Source: Rhabditoides inermis
Lineage: Eukaryota; Nematoda; Chromadorea; Rhabditida; Rhabditidae
Direction of reading: 5' to 3'
Assembly (NCBI GenBank): GCA_963966185.1
Contig: CAWZYM010000027.1
Span: 215,001-279,000, forward strand
DNA: 64,000 nucleotides
The translations under genes were made by a program, and so were the position numbers. The notes beneath the pieces were generated by a model that was not told where the DNA came from, made no database searches, and was given only the letters and a program-made list of their open reading frames with translations. Positions 34,811 through 47,124 of the stretch are shown here, piece after piece. Within the stretch, counting starts at the first letter, position 1; every line of letters starts with the position of its first letter.

Positions 34811-36940
34811 CCTCTCTCTCACTCTCTCTCTCCCTCTCCCTCTCTCACCCTTGATCTTGTACATCTTGGCGAGCTTGGCGTATATCTTCCCAATGAGGAA
34901 GGGTGATACGAGGACGAATAGGGTGATGAGAGCCTTGGCCAGCGAGACCTAGACATAACAAGTCAATGAAAACAAAAGATCTATCAGAATAACACTATGA
35001 CCCTGCTAATCTATTCTAAATTACGGCTTGGATAATTTCCCACATCACCCTACCGTATCTCTGCTGAGTCCATCGACGGTGGCCGCCAGAATCTTCCAAG
35101 CAGCACCCATGCTCACATTATCAGTGCTATCACAATACAAGTCTCCTTCCACCCTCCTCAAACACGCTATGCAGTCATGGCAACCTGCGGGCGGGGGAAA
35201 AACCATCGCGCCTTCTTATCACCCGACATCACAAAAGCGCATGCAAAACAGTCAAAAATAGGAACACTATCTGAAAACAGAACTACATTTTCCGCATACC
35301 GCACCACCTCTCATGCATTCAATATGCACACGAATATGCGATTCTGGATAAATATTTGATTTGACTTGATTTGAGCACTTGATTTGATTTGAGCACTACA
35401 ATGAGACACACTCACCCAGTCGACTGCCTGCTTGATGTTGAAGAGGGCAGCGGCAGCGAGGATGGCACCCGCAGCTGTGGTGGGGGCGAAGAAGAGAGAC
35501 AGCGCACAGCCAGTCAGCACAACGTCCAACATCTAGGGGGAGGGAGGCTGAGAGGGAGAGGGAGAGGAAGAGAGAGGGAGAAAGAGAGAGAGACAGAGAC
35601 AGAGAGAAGGAGGGAGAGAGACCCACTCCGAATCGCGCCCATCCCATGATACACAGCGTCATCGCCACGTCGAACCACGCAATGCATACCTCAACAAAAT
35701 AATTCGATTTCTTGGGAGTACGGTAGAAGAATAACTTGTACTCGACTCACCACATGCGGAACAATCACCGACGCAGCTTCGGCAACGCTTTTCCTAAAAT
35801 CGTTGTTTATATATTTAAAAAAAAATCAAGACTAGGTCCTTGAGAGAAGGTCCTGTGTTTTTAGCTGTATACATATAAGTGAAGAGACAAACGCAATGTC
35901 ACCAAAACATTACAAAGTAGAATGAAATATACTAACCTCCTCAGAGCCATCATAGTATAGATAGCCGGGATAGAGAGAAGCGCGATAGAGGGAATACCCA
36001 GGGAGAGGGTGATGTAGCCTGAACGAATCATTCTCTCTGCCTCTCTCTCTCTCTCTCCCTCCCTCCTTCTCTCTCTCTCTCTCCTCACTCAATCGGAATT
36101 CGACGAAGGGCCTCCAGATGAGCCACGAGCCGGCAGCGAATCGCAGACGATACATCATCACGGGAAGGCTAGAAGTAGACGTAGACGATGCAAGCATCAG
36201 AAACACTCACCATGATACGACATTGGCGAGGAGAGCGAAGACAGCATAGTGATCTGTCGAATCGGCCAGAGAGACGAAGGTGGCCTGAAGAGGGGGGGGG
36301 GGGTGAGAGAGAGAGAGAGAGAGGGAGGGAGGGAGGGGGAGGGAGGGGGAGGGGGCGTACCGCGGAGAAGAGGAGGGATACTCCGGCGAGGAGGGCGCAG
36401 TATGGCAGCGCCGACCCCGCGGCCCCCACACACAGCATGAAGACGGCAAGAGAGAGGGCGAAGTTCATGTACGGCTCCCAGCTGTCCGTCACGAAGAGAG
36501 ACTTCTGGACGAGAAGCAACGTCTCTCTCTCTCTCTCTCCACTCACCGTCGCAGAGATATCGCTTCTCGCCTCCTCCCTGTCTACTTCGTCCTCCACAAC
36601 TCCCTCGTCCCTCTGCTCCTTCTCCTCCTCCTCCTCCTTCTCCTCCTCCCCCTCTTCCGATGGGCTGGTGGGAGTTTCCTCTCGGCCGGGCTCGTTGAAC
36701 ATGTCAACCAACCTGAAATCAATCAATAAATCGATGAGAGTCAAAGCACAAGACACACCTGCGCCACGCCTTCTTCTGCTGCACAATGCTGCGATTGTGG
36801 AACATTTTCAGCGTCGAGTAGACCTACGAGGACCAAACTACAGATCAAACTACAAAACACACTAACCATCATGAAGAACGTGGCGTAAGCGAGGAGAACG
36901 GGTAGGACTCGGACGAGGTGTTCCACACTGAAAGAGGGAA

Positions 36941-36994
<54 letters not shown>

Positions 36995-38462
36995 GGAGAG
37001 GGGGGAGAGAGAGTCGGTCTGACCTGATGAACTGCACGAGGCATATGAGTACGAGTGTCTGTACTTGGTGGAAGGGGAAGAGAGCGTAGACGAGGGACAC
37101 CCACTGCTGGTTGATCTTGCGAAGAAGGTACTCGATGAACGAGTCCAGGCGAGCCTAGACCAGCCATCTCTCCCTCTTCCCCCCGCCCCCTCTCTCTCAC
37201 CCCATGGCTCATCTTCCTCCGAATCTTCTGCGTCTGCTCCTCATCTCCATCCTCGATCGCAGTGCACACCCGCTCCACAAAGTCGTCCTCATCCTGCAAC
37301 ACATGTCACCCCGCCCCCTCAAGCCACGCCCACCACATTCGAGTGCTGCCCACTATCAGCGATCGTCTCCTCCAACTCGGTCTGGCTGGCGAGGCGCTCG
37401 ATCAGTTCTGCATCACCGCTCGTAAGCCCCGCCCCTTTCAGCCACGCCCACCTTGCTGGCTGACGACGGCGTCGTCGTGTTCTAGCTCGTGCATGAGCCA
37501 GTGCACGTTGTTCTCAGTGGCGAGGCGGGGAGAGCGCTGGGCAAGGACGCGGTACATGCGGCGGGCAGAGTGGCGGAGCGAGTCGTGGTCTGCAGAGGGA
37601 GGGAGGGTCAGAGGGAGGGGAGAGGAAGAGAGAGGGGGAGGGAGGGAGGGAGGGAGGGAGAGAAGGAGAGAGAGGGATGGAGAGAGGGAGAAAGAGAGAA
37701 AAAAGCGAGAGAAGATAGTGATATTCACAAAACTGAAATTTTGAAGTTGTGAGCACAGGTGTTCTGATTCTGAGGATAGCGCAACGCATCATTTCACTTG
37801 AAATGCCCGCGTGTTTTCAGAGGGTAATGCATGAAATGGGAATGATTGAAGCGAACCACATGTAGCAGAAACTCGCAAACAGGCATACACAAATAGCATG
37901 TTTCATTCATCTTTCAAAAAAGAGTTTTCAACTATACTCTATACACAATAAATCTCCACAGACCATCTATTCGACTAATAATTGATTAGGAAATTGAGGG
38001 AGCATTACTATCGGCCGGAAATTAATAGTAGTTTATTATAACATAACGATCAATTCACAACCATCATATCGCAATAGAGAGTTTCGAAACTAAACAGTGA
38101 TCGACCGAAAATAGACTGCCCTGAAATAAGTAAATCCAAATCCGAGATGATTGCTGCGCCCTCAAAAGAACACTCTAGAAACAACACCTACGTGGGAGGG
38201 GAAACAAGGGGGAAGATTCGGGATGACACGTCTATTACCTCGAAAGCTGTGCAACCTATTGAATCTGCCATCGCCTCTCATCGCCACTCAGAAAGAGGAA
38301 CGGAATGGCCAAGGAACACGATTCGCAATGAAACAGCTCCCGCACTATCACAATACTACTGCCAACAACAACATACAACAAATCATATAAATTAGTTTCA
38401 AGAACAAAACTAATAAGATTAATTCAAAGTAATTGAGAATGAGAGAGAGGGAGAGAGGGGGA

Positions 38463-38498
<36 letters not shown>

Positions 38499-38718
38499 CA
38501 CCATCATAGGCGTCGAACCGTAGCTGTCCGAACCTGCCCCCTCCTTCATGAGACGAGTCAGAACCCCGTCTGCCCCTGTGTCGAAGGATACCCGGCATCA
38601 CGCCGTAGTCTTTCCTGCAATCAAACGATATAAATACAAATCAATATCAATCAATACGTATCCATGTTACGCAACTCATAACAACTCACTCCTCTCCGTA
38701 AAATGGATAGTCCTGCAT
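33384..38718 (-). CDS. WFS1: Wolframin (WFS1 homologue), ER membrane protein, multi-exon
   Basis: An ER membrane protein of calcium and stress homeostasis. The N-terminal exons give [16 protein letters not shown], a charged helical region ([40 protein letters not shown]), then a set of membrane segments ([75 protein letters not shown]). An acidic insert ([15 protein letters not shown]) lies between two of them. The luminal Cys-rich C-terminus carries [47 protein letters not shown] and the ending [16 protein letters not shown], matching the human pattern of VDNSAE, LRC/MRC and a terminal aromatic helix. Stop at 33386-33384. The start is ambiguous: ATGCAG at 38718 could be the initiator or a tgcag acceptor. 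A LINE 3' fragment sits in the intron near 35340. Confidence 0.86.
35338..35395 (+). mobile_element. LINE 3' end fragment in a wolframin intron
   Basis: ATGCGATTCTGGATAAATAT followed by a degenerate TTGATT tail closely resembles the tail of the fragment at 25305-25533, indicating the same LINE family. The body upstream (35110-35337) may belong to it as well. Confidence 0.6.
36945..36995. repeat. (GA)n microsatellite in a wolframin intron
   Basis: A GA run between the exons encoding [10 protein letters not shown] and the exon ending QFIRS; it is CT-rich on the coding strand. Confidence 0.85.
37610..38495. other. Large 5' intron of wolframin
   Basis: About 0.9 kb between the exon ending near 37590 and the exon ending 38499. 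GA tracts lie at both ends (37612-37700, 38438-38495). The AT-rich middle has no feature that I can support. Confidence 0.5.
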
Positions 38719-38960
38719 TAGACAATAAAGAGGGTGAGTTTCCTCACACACTGACTGACACGGAGGAGAAAAGTTCGTGTTTACTTTCTCTACCTCTCTC
38801 TCACTCTTCTCCTGCCAACGCCACACGAAATCAAAAAGCGCAGTGTGTAAAGCTGAGGTGAAAGTTGAGAGGTGTGAGAGAGGGGGCGAGAGAGTGGGTG
38901 AGATAGAGAGCGCGCAGGGGCAGGACATAACAACATACAAAATGACAGACAGCTGCACAA

Positions 38961-41224
38961 ATATATCACACGGTCTCTGTAAAAAGCGAACTCTCGATAA
39001 ACTAGAAAAATCATAGTCACGGATTTTGATGAAATTAATTTTCCTGAGGTTTTCGAAGATTCTGAACACATCCTGCGCAATGGCTAAGTCCAAAAAAAAT
39101 TTTGGTACCAGATATGGTATACGGTACCCCAAATTTGCATAATGGCCCAAACTCAACCAAACTTTGATCTGAAGGTGTCATTTCACTCGTTACATGATTA
39201 GTAACAAGTTTATAATTGTACATTTCTGCATAATTTCAAGGATTAAAAAATTATAGTCACAAAACCGAAAAATTTTCTGTTTTTCCAGATATTTTCTTTT
39301 TTGAAAGTTTAACCGATGTCCGCCCAGTCCAAATGAAAGCAACGTTAAATAAGTCAGATTATTACGGTCATTTTCAGCTATTAAAATCAAAAATCGAAAG
39401 ACACCTTTTTTGGGAACAGCCGTTCACAGTTGGTACACTCCGACATTCCTAGTCAACAAAATTCCAACTGCAAAGCATTTATCAACAAAAAATTGCGGAG
39501 ATTCTTCAAATCAAACTATTCAAATGTTTATACGTTATCTCTAACACGATATTTACTCGTAGTAAAGTAAATCACTCATAAGAACATAAAATCGTTAACG
39601 TTTTGCGATGTTTGCAGGTACACCAATCGGGCTCTTGCATTCACTCCCATTTGGGTATTTGCCTTGCGGACAATACTCATGCAAACCAACATTGAATGAA
39701 CATTGATGTTGATATTCGATAGATATTTGATATCTATCGATAATCGAAATGCGCGGCAACTAAGGACCAGCTTGCGTTGTTTTGCTTGCGGTATCCTGAG
39801 CACAACCCGACCTCTTTCACTTTGATCTGTCCGTAGATGTAGAATCAGAAATAGTCGGGATGTGAACGACTTCGATCTCCTACTCTCTCTCTCTCTCTCT
39901 CTCTCAAATAGAACATTTTAATCTTATGAAAATAGAACATTTTAATCTTATGGAGTCCAAGATGATGGCTTACCGAGATGAAATCCACAAGATTGGAATC
40001 ATCACCTACATATGTATAACAAAAATATTTTTTCAAAAAAGTAGCTATAAATCGCTCACTTCCTCGTATCAAGTAATCAAGTTTGCCATTGGCGATCAGC
40101 CTGCTTCGGCCTTGGCTGAAGCGACTGCCGCGCAAAGAATTAAGGATACCGGAGTACGTTAGTACGAAAAAAACCAAAGCTTTTCTACTTCACTCCCCCT
40201 CAGGACTATGGAATATGTGGACCTCGAAACAACAGCCAAATCATGGTCACTGCGACCAAGTCAGGAGTTGATAATAGATTTTCAGCTGAAGACTGTCGTA
40301 GATAAATATCCTCCGAGAGAAACAGTGAGCCTGCACGGAGTAGGCTACACGGATTTTAGAATCACTGTTGACATTAAGTGGAGTGGTCAGTTGAATCTCA
40401 CATTATTGGACAAGCTTGTCCTTATTTGCAGCGCATTCGATTATCGATGGAAATCAAATAGCTGTCGATAACCAACATCAATGTTGGTTTGTATGAGTAT
40501 TGTCCGCAAGGCAAATACCCAAATGGGAATGAATGTTTTTAAACGTTTTGCGATGATTGCAGGTACACCGATTGGTTAACGATTTTATTTCGATTGGTTA
40601 ACGATTTTATGTTTTTTAAGTAATTATCGTGTTAGAGATAACGTATAAACATTTGAATAGTTTGATTTGAAGAATCTCCGCAATTTTTGTTGATAAATGC
40701 TTTGCAGTTGGAATTTTGTTGACAAGGAATGTCGGAGTGTACCAACTTTGAGCGGCTGTTCCCAAAAAAGGTGTATTTCGATTTTTGATTTTAATAGCTG
40801 AAAATGACCGTCATAATCTGCTTAATATAACGTTGCTTTCATTCAGACTGGGCGGACATCGGTTAAACTTTCAAAAAAGAAAATATCTGGAAAAACAGAA
40901 AATTTTTCGGTTTTGTGACTATAATTTTTTAATCATTGAAATTATGCAGAAATGTTCAATTATAAACTTGTTTTTAATTATGTAACGAGTGAAATGACAC
41001 CTTCAGATCAAAGTTTAGTTGAGTTTGGGCCATTATGCAAATTTGAGGTACCGTATACCATATCTGGTACCAAAAAATTTTTGGACTTAGCCACTGCGCA
41101 GGATGTGTTCAGAATGTTCGAAAACCTCAGAAAAATTGATTTCATCGAAATCCGTGACTATGATTTTTCTAGTTTTGGTCTAGTCTGTGGAGAGTTCGAT
41201 TTTTACAGAGACCGTGATATATAT
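38961..41224. mobile_element. Foldback element of about 2.26 kb with arms of about 0.8 kb
   Basis: The left arm (about 38961-39776) and right arm (about 40409-41224) are reverse complements with scattered differences. For example, left ACGGTCTCTGTAAAAA (38970) matches right TTTTTACAGAGACCGT (41200-41215), and left TTTTGGTACCAGATATGGTA matches right TACCATATCTGGTACCAAAA. The core (about 39777-40408) contains a CT run and open frames of 60-90 residues with exon-like splice signals but no recognised domain. No transposase is visible. Very long arms suggest a foldback or non-autonomous DNA transposon. It lies between wolframin and AP-3 sigma. Confidence 0.85.
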
Positions 41225-41577
41225 GACAAGCAACATAGGAGGAATCAATGATTCACAATAAATCCACGATTCAATGAATAGATTAGTCCGATCACACAGG
41301 TTAGATATCGAAATCGCCAGACAACGAGTAAAAAGGACGCAAACGGACCCACAAACTTCAATAAAACACATTTATCATCAGTCTATCACAATGAATTTGC
41401 ACAAATTATGAAATGTAAGGAATGTCGATAATGCCGTATGCGTATGTGATTCATAAATTGTGAAATTATGCACCATCTCTCTCACCCCGCTTAGTAAGCG
41501 ATAAAAAAGATAATACTGAAGGCTAGTAGTATTGCGTTGTTCATTGTTTGCGGCGCAAACTCCTATCAATCGATAAA

Positions 41578-41934
41578 TCAATCGATAAGAGCGTTCTTGA
41601 GGGCGGCTCCGATGTCGGGGAGTTTGAGGTCCTTGATCTGCTGGCCAATATTCATACTCTTCACTGCAGACACTGCACGGGCGGGTGCGGCCGACAGACC
41701 AGACTGTAAGGGAGACTCTCTCTCCCTCTCTCTCCCTCTCCCTCTCCCTCTCTCTCCCTCTCTCTCTCCCTCTCTTTCTATCTCTCTCTCCCCCCTCCCT
41801 CTCTATCTCTCCCACCTCCTTATCCACAATCTTGTCCTGCTCGGCGAGTCGAAGGAGCACCTCCTGCATGTTCGTCTCCAGAACCATCCCACCCATCACA
41901 AGCTCATTCAGAACAAAGTGAACCTGGAAGAGAG

Positions 41935-41974
<40 letters not shown>

Positions 41975-43875
41975 AGAGAGGGGGAGAGAGAGAAGGTCGC
42001 ACCTTGTCAAAGTGGAATATGAGGTCGAGCTCGCAGACGTTCTCGAAGCAGCGGTCGAGGGTCTCGACAAACACCTGAACAACCTCTTTCCCTCCCTCCC
42101 TCTCCCTCCCCTTCTCTCTCTCTCCCCCTCTCTCCCTCCCTCCCTCCCTCTCCCTCCCCTTCTCTCTTTCTCCCCCTCTCTCCCTCCCTCTCCCTCCCCT
42201 TCTCTCTTTCTCCCCTCTCTCCCTCCCTCTCCCTCCCCTTCTCTCTTTCTCCCCCTCTCCCCCTCCCTCCCTCCCTCTCCCTCCCCTTCTCTCTTTCTCC
42301 CCATCTCTCCCTCCCTCCCTCCCTCTCCCTCCCCTTCTCTCTTTCTCCCCCTCTCTCCCTCCCTCCCTCCATCTCCCTCCCCTTCTCTCTTTCTCCCCCT
42401 CTCTCCCTCCCTCCCTCCATCTCCCTCCCCTTCTCTCTTTCTCCCCCTCTCCCCCTCCCTCCCTCCCTCTCCCTCCCCTTCTCTCTTTCTCCCCCTCTGT
42501 CCCTCCCTCCCTCCCTCCCTCTCCCTCCCCTTCTCTCTTTCTCCCCCTCTCTCCCTCCCACCCTCCCTCTCCCTCCCCTTCTCTCTTTCTCCCCCTCTCT
42601 CCCTCCCTCCCTCTCCCTCCCCTTCTCTCTTTCTCCCCCTCTCTCCCTCCCTCCCTCTCCCTCCCCTTCTCTCTTTCTCCCCCTCTCTCTCTCTCCCTCC
42701 CTCCCTCTCCCTCCCCTTCTCTCTTTCTCCCCCTCTCTTCCTCCCTCCCTCCCTCTCCCTCCCCTTCTCTCTTTCTCCCCCTCTCTCCCTCCCTCCCTCT
42801 CCCTCCCCTTCTCTCTTTCTCCCCCTCTCTCCCTCCCTCCCTCTCCCTCCCCTTCTCTCTTTCTCCCCCTCTCTCTCTCTCCCTCCCTCCCTCTCCCTCC
42901 CCTTCTCTCTTTCTCCCCCTCTCTCCCTCCCTCTCCCTCCCCTTCTCTCTTTCTCCCCCTCTCTCCCTCCCTCCCTCCATCTCCCTCCCCTTCTCTCTTT
43001 CTCCCCCTCTCTCCCTCCCACCCTCCCTCTCCCTCCCCTTCTCTCTTTCTCCCCCTCTCTCCCTCCCTCCCTCTCCCTCCCCTTCTCTCTTTCTCCCCCT
43101 CTCTCCCTCCCTCCCTCTCCCTCCCCTTCTCTCTTTCTCCCCCTCTCTCTCTCTCCCTCCCTCCCTCTCCCTCCCCTTCTCTCTTTCTCCCCCTCTCTTC
43201 CTCCCTCCCTCCCTCTCCCTCCCCTTCTCTCTTTCTCCCCCTCTCTCCCTCCCTCCCTCCCTCCCTCTCCCTCCCCTTCTCTCTTTCTCCTCTTCTCTCT
43301 CCCTCCCTCCCTCCCTCCCCTTCTCTCTCCCTCCCTCCCTCTCCCTCCCCTTCTCTCTTTCTCCCCCTCTCTCCCTCCCTCCCTCCTTCTCCCCTTCTCA
43401 CCTGGATGAGATCGAGAATCCCCAGCTCGCTCTCCGATGAATCCACACAGAAAATGAAGTAGAGGGTGGCGTAGTGTCTAAATCGAAATCGAAAAGTATA
43501 TAAAACCAATTATATACTGTAGTATACTGTAACTGATGTAGCCACTTTATACAACAATAACTCGCTGCTACCTGTAGATGAGCCGACAGTCGCTCGACTG
43601 AATCACGCCGGTCGCCTCGATGAAATTGCAGCCAGAGTCGTCCCTGGAAGAGAGGTAATGAGAGAGGGGGAAAGAGAGAGATGCGCACCTCTTGGAAACG
43701 AGCTGGAATGTCTCGCGAACCATCTGCTGCTGTTGTTCCTCTGTCTGGAATGAACATTAATTCTCTCTCTTTCTGTCTCCCTCTCCCTCTTTTCTCCTTT
43801 CCCTACCATATGTTTATAGAATTTGAGCATTCTCGGCTTCCCGTGATTGTTGAACACCAAAATCGCGTTGATCAT
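41578..43875 (-). CDS. AP3S: AP-3 complex sigma subunit (AP3S)
   Basis: The small subunit of the AP-3 adaptor that sorts cargo to lysosome-related organelles and synaptic vesicles. ATG at 43875-43873 gives MINAILVFNNHGKPRMLKFY. The next exons read FQLVSKRDDSGCNFIEATGV, YRHYATLYFIFCVDSSESEL, GILDLIQ, VFVETLDRCFENVCELDLIF and GGMVLETNMQEVLLRLAEQD, an almost residue-for-residue match to AP3S from other animals. The C-terminus ends IKDLKLPDIGAALKNALID with stop at 41580-41578. One intron (about 42074-43401) is swollen to 1.3 kb by a minisatellite. The sequence ttttttcag lies 2 nt before the ATG, and the HEXD stop codon is only about 300 bp upstream on the same strand, suggesting a downstream operon gene. 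Confidence 0.95.
42080..43392. repeat. Large pyrimidine minisatellite, unit about 40-48 bp, inside an AP-3 sigma intron
   Basis: Around 30 tandem copies built on CCCTTCTCTCTTTCTCCCCC followed by CTCTCT and CCCT blocks. Copies differ by whole CCCT or CT steps and by single substitutions (CCCA, CCAT). Higher-order blocks recur: the stretch 42600-42780 resembles 43060-43240. It opens stop-free frames of 350-550 codons on both strands that are not genes. Confidence 0.93.
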
Positions 43876-44172
43876 GACTGAAAAAACATTAATAACACAC
43901 TATTCAAATTCAATTCAAGTATTTGAGCGTATAGTAACGTATATCGGATGAAACAAAACAAAAACGCAAGAAAACAACAACATATTTATGTAGCACTCTT
44001 GTATTATACGGAAGAACGAGGTCAAAAACATAATAAATGCAGCAACATAACATTGTAACAGTGAATCTATCTACCCATACATAACAGCACACAATACAGA
44101 TGTTAAAAACATGTGGCATGTGGCAATAAAATGGCTAAAAGTGCAAAGCAGACCAAGGGACCACTGAGTGGA
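43876..44172 (-). other. AP3S-HEXD intergenic spacer with possible trans-splice acceptor
   Basis: Read on the minus strand, the spacer ends in AATGTTTTTTCAG-TC directly before the AP3S ATG. No plus-strand gene fits here. Confidence 0.5.
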
Positions 44173-46643
44173 TCAGTCAATGAGTGAATCGACATTCTTC
44201 CCAACCCACTCCTCCACAGTATCGTCATAATAATAGGCAGACAGGAGGCGAGTCGCCTGAATATTATAGTACAAGTACTATGTACACACAAAACCCACCT
44301 GGTCTCGCATCTTAAGCACTTCTTCCTTCATCTTCCGCCTCTCCTCTCCTTCGTTCTCCACACCCCTTCGCAGCAGACCGGACTTCCAAGTGAGGAAGCG
44401 GAGCGCCTCAGACTGAAGAGAGAGAGAGACTCTCTCTCACCCCCCCCCTCTCTCTCTGTCTCTCCCCCCCCCCTCTTCCTGACCACTCACCATCACATAC
44501 ACATCCCTGCCGGGAAAGTCGCACAACGAGAACAACACGTCCTTGGGTGGATAGAAGGACGTCGGAGTACCTGAACCCCCCTCTCTCTCTCCCTCCCTCC
44601 CTCCCTCCCTCTCCTTCCTCACCCTCTCCTCCCGCGTCTCCCTCCAGCACGGGTCCAGACATAACTTTGAGCAGCTTCCCGCCCGTCTTCCCCACAGCAG
44701 GACACGACAGGGACGACTGAGAGAAGTGTACCGACCGGCCTGCCACCCACTCACCCTCGTCCGCTCATTCACATCCGACGATCGCGCGTTCACATTGTCG
44801 AGGTAGGCCATAGCGAGCGCCAGAGAGGGCATGCCTGAAGGGACACTGGGAGAAGGAGAGGGGGGAGACGTACCTATGGGAATCAGCTCGCACAGCGGCT
44901 GATGGTGGCTGAACCTCTGCCATCCAGTGAGGAACACGCCTTCTACCTTGCCCGAGAGCTGCTGCAATGAGGAAGTGAGTAGTCTCAAAAGCAGCCGATC
45001 CTACCTCGGCGAACATTCGATGGAGATTCACGTAGGACTGGTGCGTGGTGAGGTACCTGGAAAACGAGATCATATCATCACACCTCCATTTCTTCCCTAC
45101 CTCTCCGCTGCAGCAAACGTCTGGAACTGGCCGTTGGCGCCCTTCCAAGCAGTGCCCAGCCAGACGCGGGGGAACACCTACACACACATCTCTCTCTACC
45201 TTTGTCTCTCTCTATCTATCCCCCCCCTCTCTCTCTCTCTCTCTCTCACCTCAGCCAGTCTATCGAAGAGTCCATCGGGAAAGTAGCCGGGTCGAGTGAC
45301 GTCGGTCGCGTATCCCCACACTACAGGGGTGACCAGAGAGGAGAGATTGGCCTGACAGAAAGGGAAGTACAAGGGAGAGAGAGAGAGAGAGAGAGCGCGC
45401 GCGCACCTGCTTGAGATCTTTGGTGCTGCACTTGTCGAACATGTCATTCCACACGAACACCTCCGAGTATCCCAGAGCGCGCGCGAACGAAGCTGTCCTA
45501 AAATGAATCTTGAAACCATCGATCCGAAAAAACCCGACCTGGAAATGTGCGCGAGCTTGAGACGATCGGCCGTGCGGAATCTCTCCGACATCACCTTCTT
45601 GCACCTACAAATCGATATTCAATCAATATGTCAATCAATCGATACCTGACGTCTTCTGCCACGTGGTATGCCTCGTCTGCTCCGATGTGAATGCGGCGCG
45701 AGTGGGGGTGGAGCGCGCGCACCTGTGACGTCATCAACACTAGATCAATCAATGCAATCAATACCTGCCGGATCATCTCGGTGATGAGCGTCCACGATTC
45801 GGGTGCAGAGGGGCAGATGGTGTTATCCTGAAACCATCTCTCTCTCTCTCTCTCTCTCTCTCCCCTCTCATTCTCCCTGTCTCCACTCCCCCCTCACCTC
45901 GGTCCGATTCTCCCTCAGTGGCCGGAACTGTTCGTGTTTCAGGGCAAACTCCAGATGACCAAACGTCTGCACCAACGGAATCAACTCGAGTTGGAGCGAA
46001 GCTGCGACCTAGAACAATGCACCTCGATGCATTGAAATCGGAAGCGTTGGAAGACAATTGAGACTCGCTATTACAGAAACACAGGCCGCTCTCTCTTCTT
46101 CAAAAGTGAGAGAATCATGCCACCTCCCTTGCCTCACCTCATTCATCTTCTCCACCTCCCCTTGCGAATAGTGGCCCTCCCGAGCAAGCACACGGAGATC
46201 ACCCTGGTAGGGAAACATATCCTCGTACTCCATCAGAACACCCTCACCGCCCAACCTGAAAGAGAGGAGAGGAGAGAGAGGAGAGAGAGAGAGAGAGAGA
46301 GATCGCCTCACCGTTTCACCTCCCGCATCCACTGCTCGAGAAAGGGCATGCGTGGCGGGGCGCCCTTGAGGTCCAGGTGGACTATCCTCTGCAATCATTC
46401 CCGTCTTTCTCTCTCCGCCCCTTCCTCACTCTCGGGAACGGCCTGTCCCTCTCGTGCGGTGGCAGTTCGGCGGCTCTCATCGAGGATAGAACCGACGAGC
46501 GCGCGTCTCTGTCCACCAACTCAAACACAATTGATATTTTTATATATGAAAATCGATAATCCACTCACGAGATACAGAAGCGCTCCGGCGCAGCAGAGAA
46601 CGATGAGGTGGCGGTAGGTGACTGACATCATGCGAGGGAGCAT
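44173..46643 (-). CDS. HEXD: Hexosaminidase D-like glycoside hydrolase family 20 protein
   Basis: Removes terminal GalNAc or GlcNAc residues. The N-terminus has a hydrophobic segment ([14 protein letters not shown]) that would act as signal peptide or anchor, unlike cytosolic human HEXD. Then come [53 protein letters not shown] and the GH20 catalytic Asp-Glu pair in [10 protein letters not shown] (near 45680). [46 protein letters not shown] complete the HEXD pattern. The C-terminal exons ([34 protein letters not shown]) end at TGA 44175-44173. ATG 46643 and in-frame ATGs 12 and 15 nt later are possible starts, with a cag 4 nt before the first. Family is firm; substrate is inferred from the family. 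Confidence 0.92.
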
Positions 46644-46691
46644 CGAGCTGCAGGCATCTCTCTCCCTCCCAATACCACTTCCTCTTTCGTC

Positions 46692-46758
<67 letters not shown>

Positions 46759-47124
46759 CTCTCTCTCTCTATCTCTCTATCTCTCTATCTCTCTCTCTCT
46801 CTCTCTCTATCACTTACCGTGTGCAGAGTAAACAATTAGTCCATTCTTCGCGTCACTAAATCATTTCAATGATAGGACAATAAGTTAAAATGGATCGGTA
46901 TTTCGGGGCTACAAGCAACCACATAAGTAGAAACACAAAGTAAACAAATTTGAATACAAATTTTTATGCAACAATCAAAATGAATATTATTAAAATAATG
47001 CACTTTTTGTAAAATTATGTCTTGCTCTCGTATCACAATGCAAAAGAATCACACCAAAGGCCACAAGTGAATATACACAGCTATACAAAACACTGTTCAT
47101 GCTCCTCTCTCTTCTCCTATACTC
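46644..47124. other. Spacer between TRAPPC10 and HEXD
   Basis: Apart from the tetranucleotide repeat it is AT-rich; TTTATG and related words near 46960-47000 may hold the TRAPPC10 poly(A) region. No gene seen. Confidence 0.5.
46691..46758. repeat. (CTAT)n tetranucleotide microsatellite
   Basis: About 16 tandem CTAT units between HEXD and TRAPPC10, followed by CT and CTAT mixtures to about 46810. Confidence 0.9.

Noticed and set aside
41378..43509. Very long open frames (350-550 codons) on both strands, Glu/Gly/Arg or Pro/Ser/Leu only
   Set aside because: They are produced by the stop-free minisatellite in the AP-3 sigma intron; composition is pure repeat and the real AP3S exons flank it.
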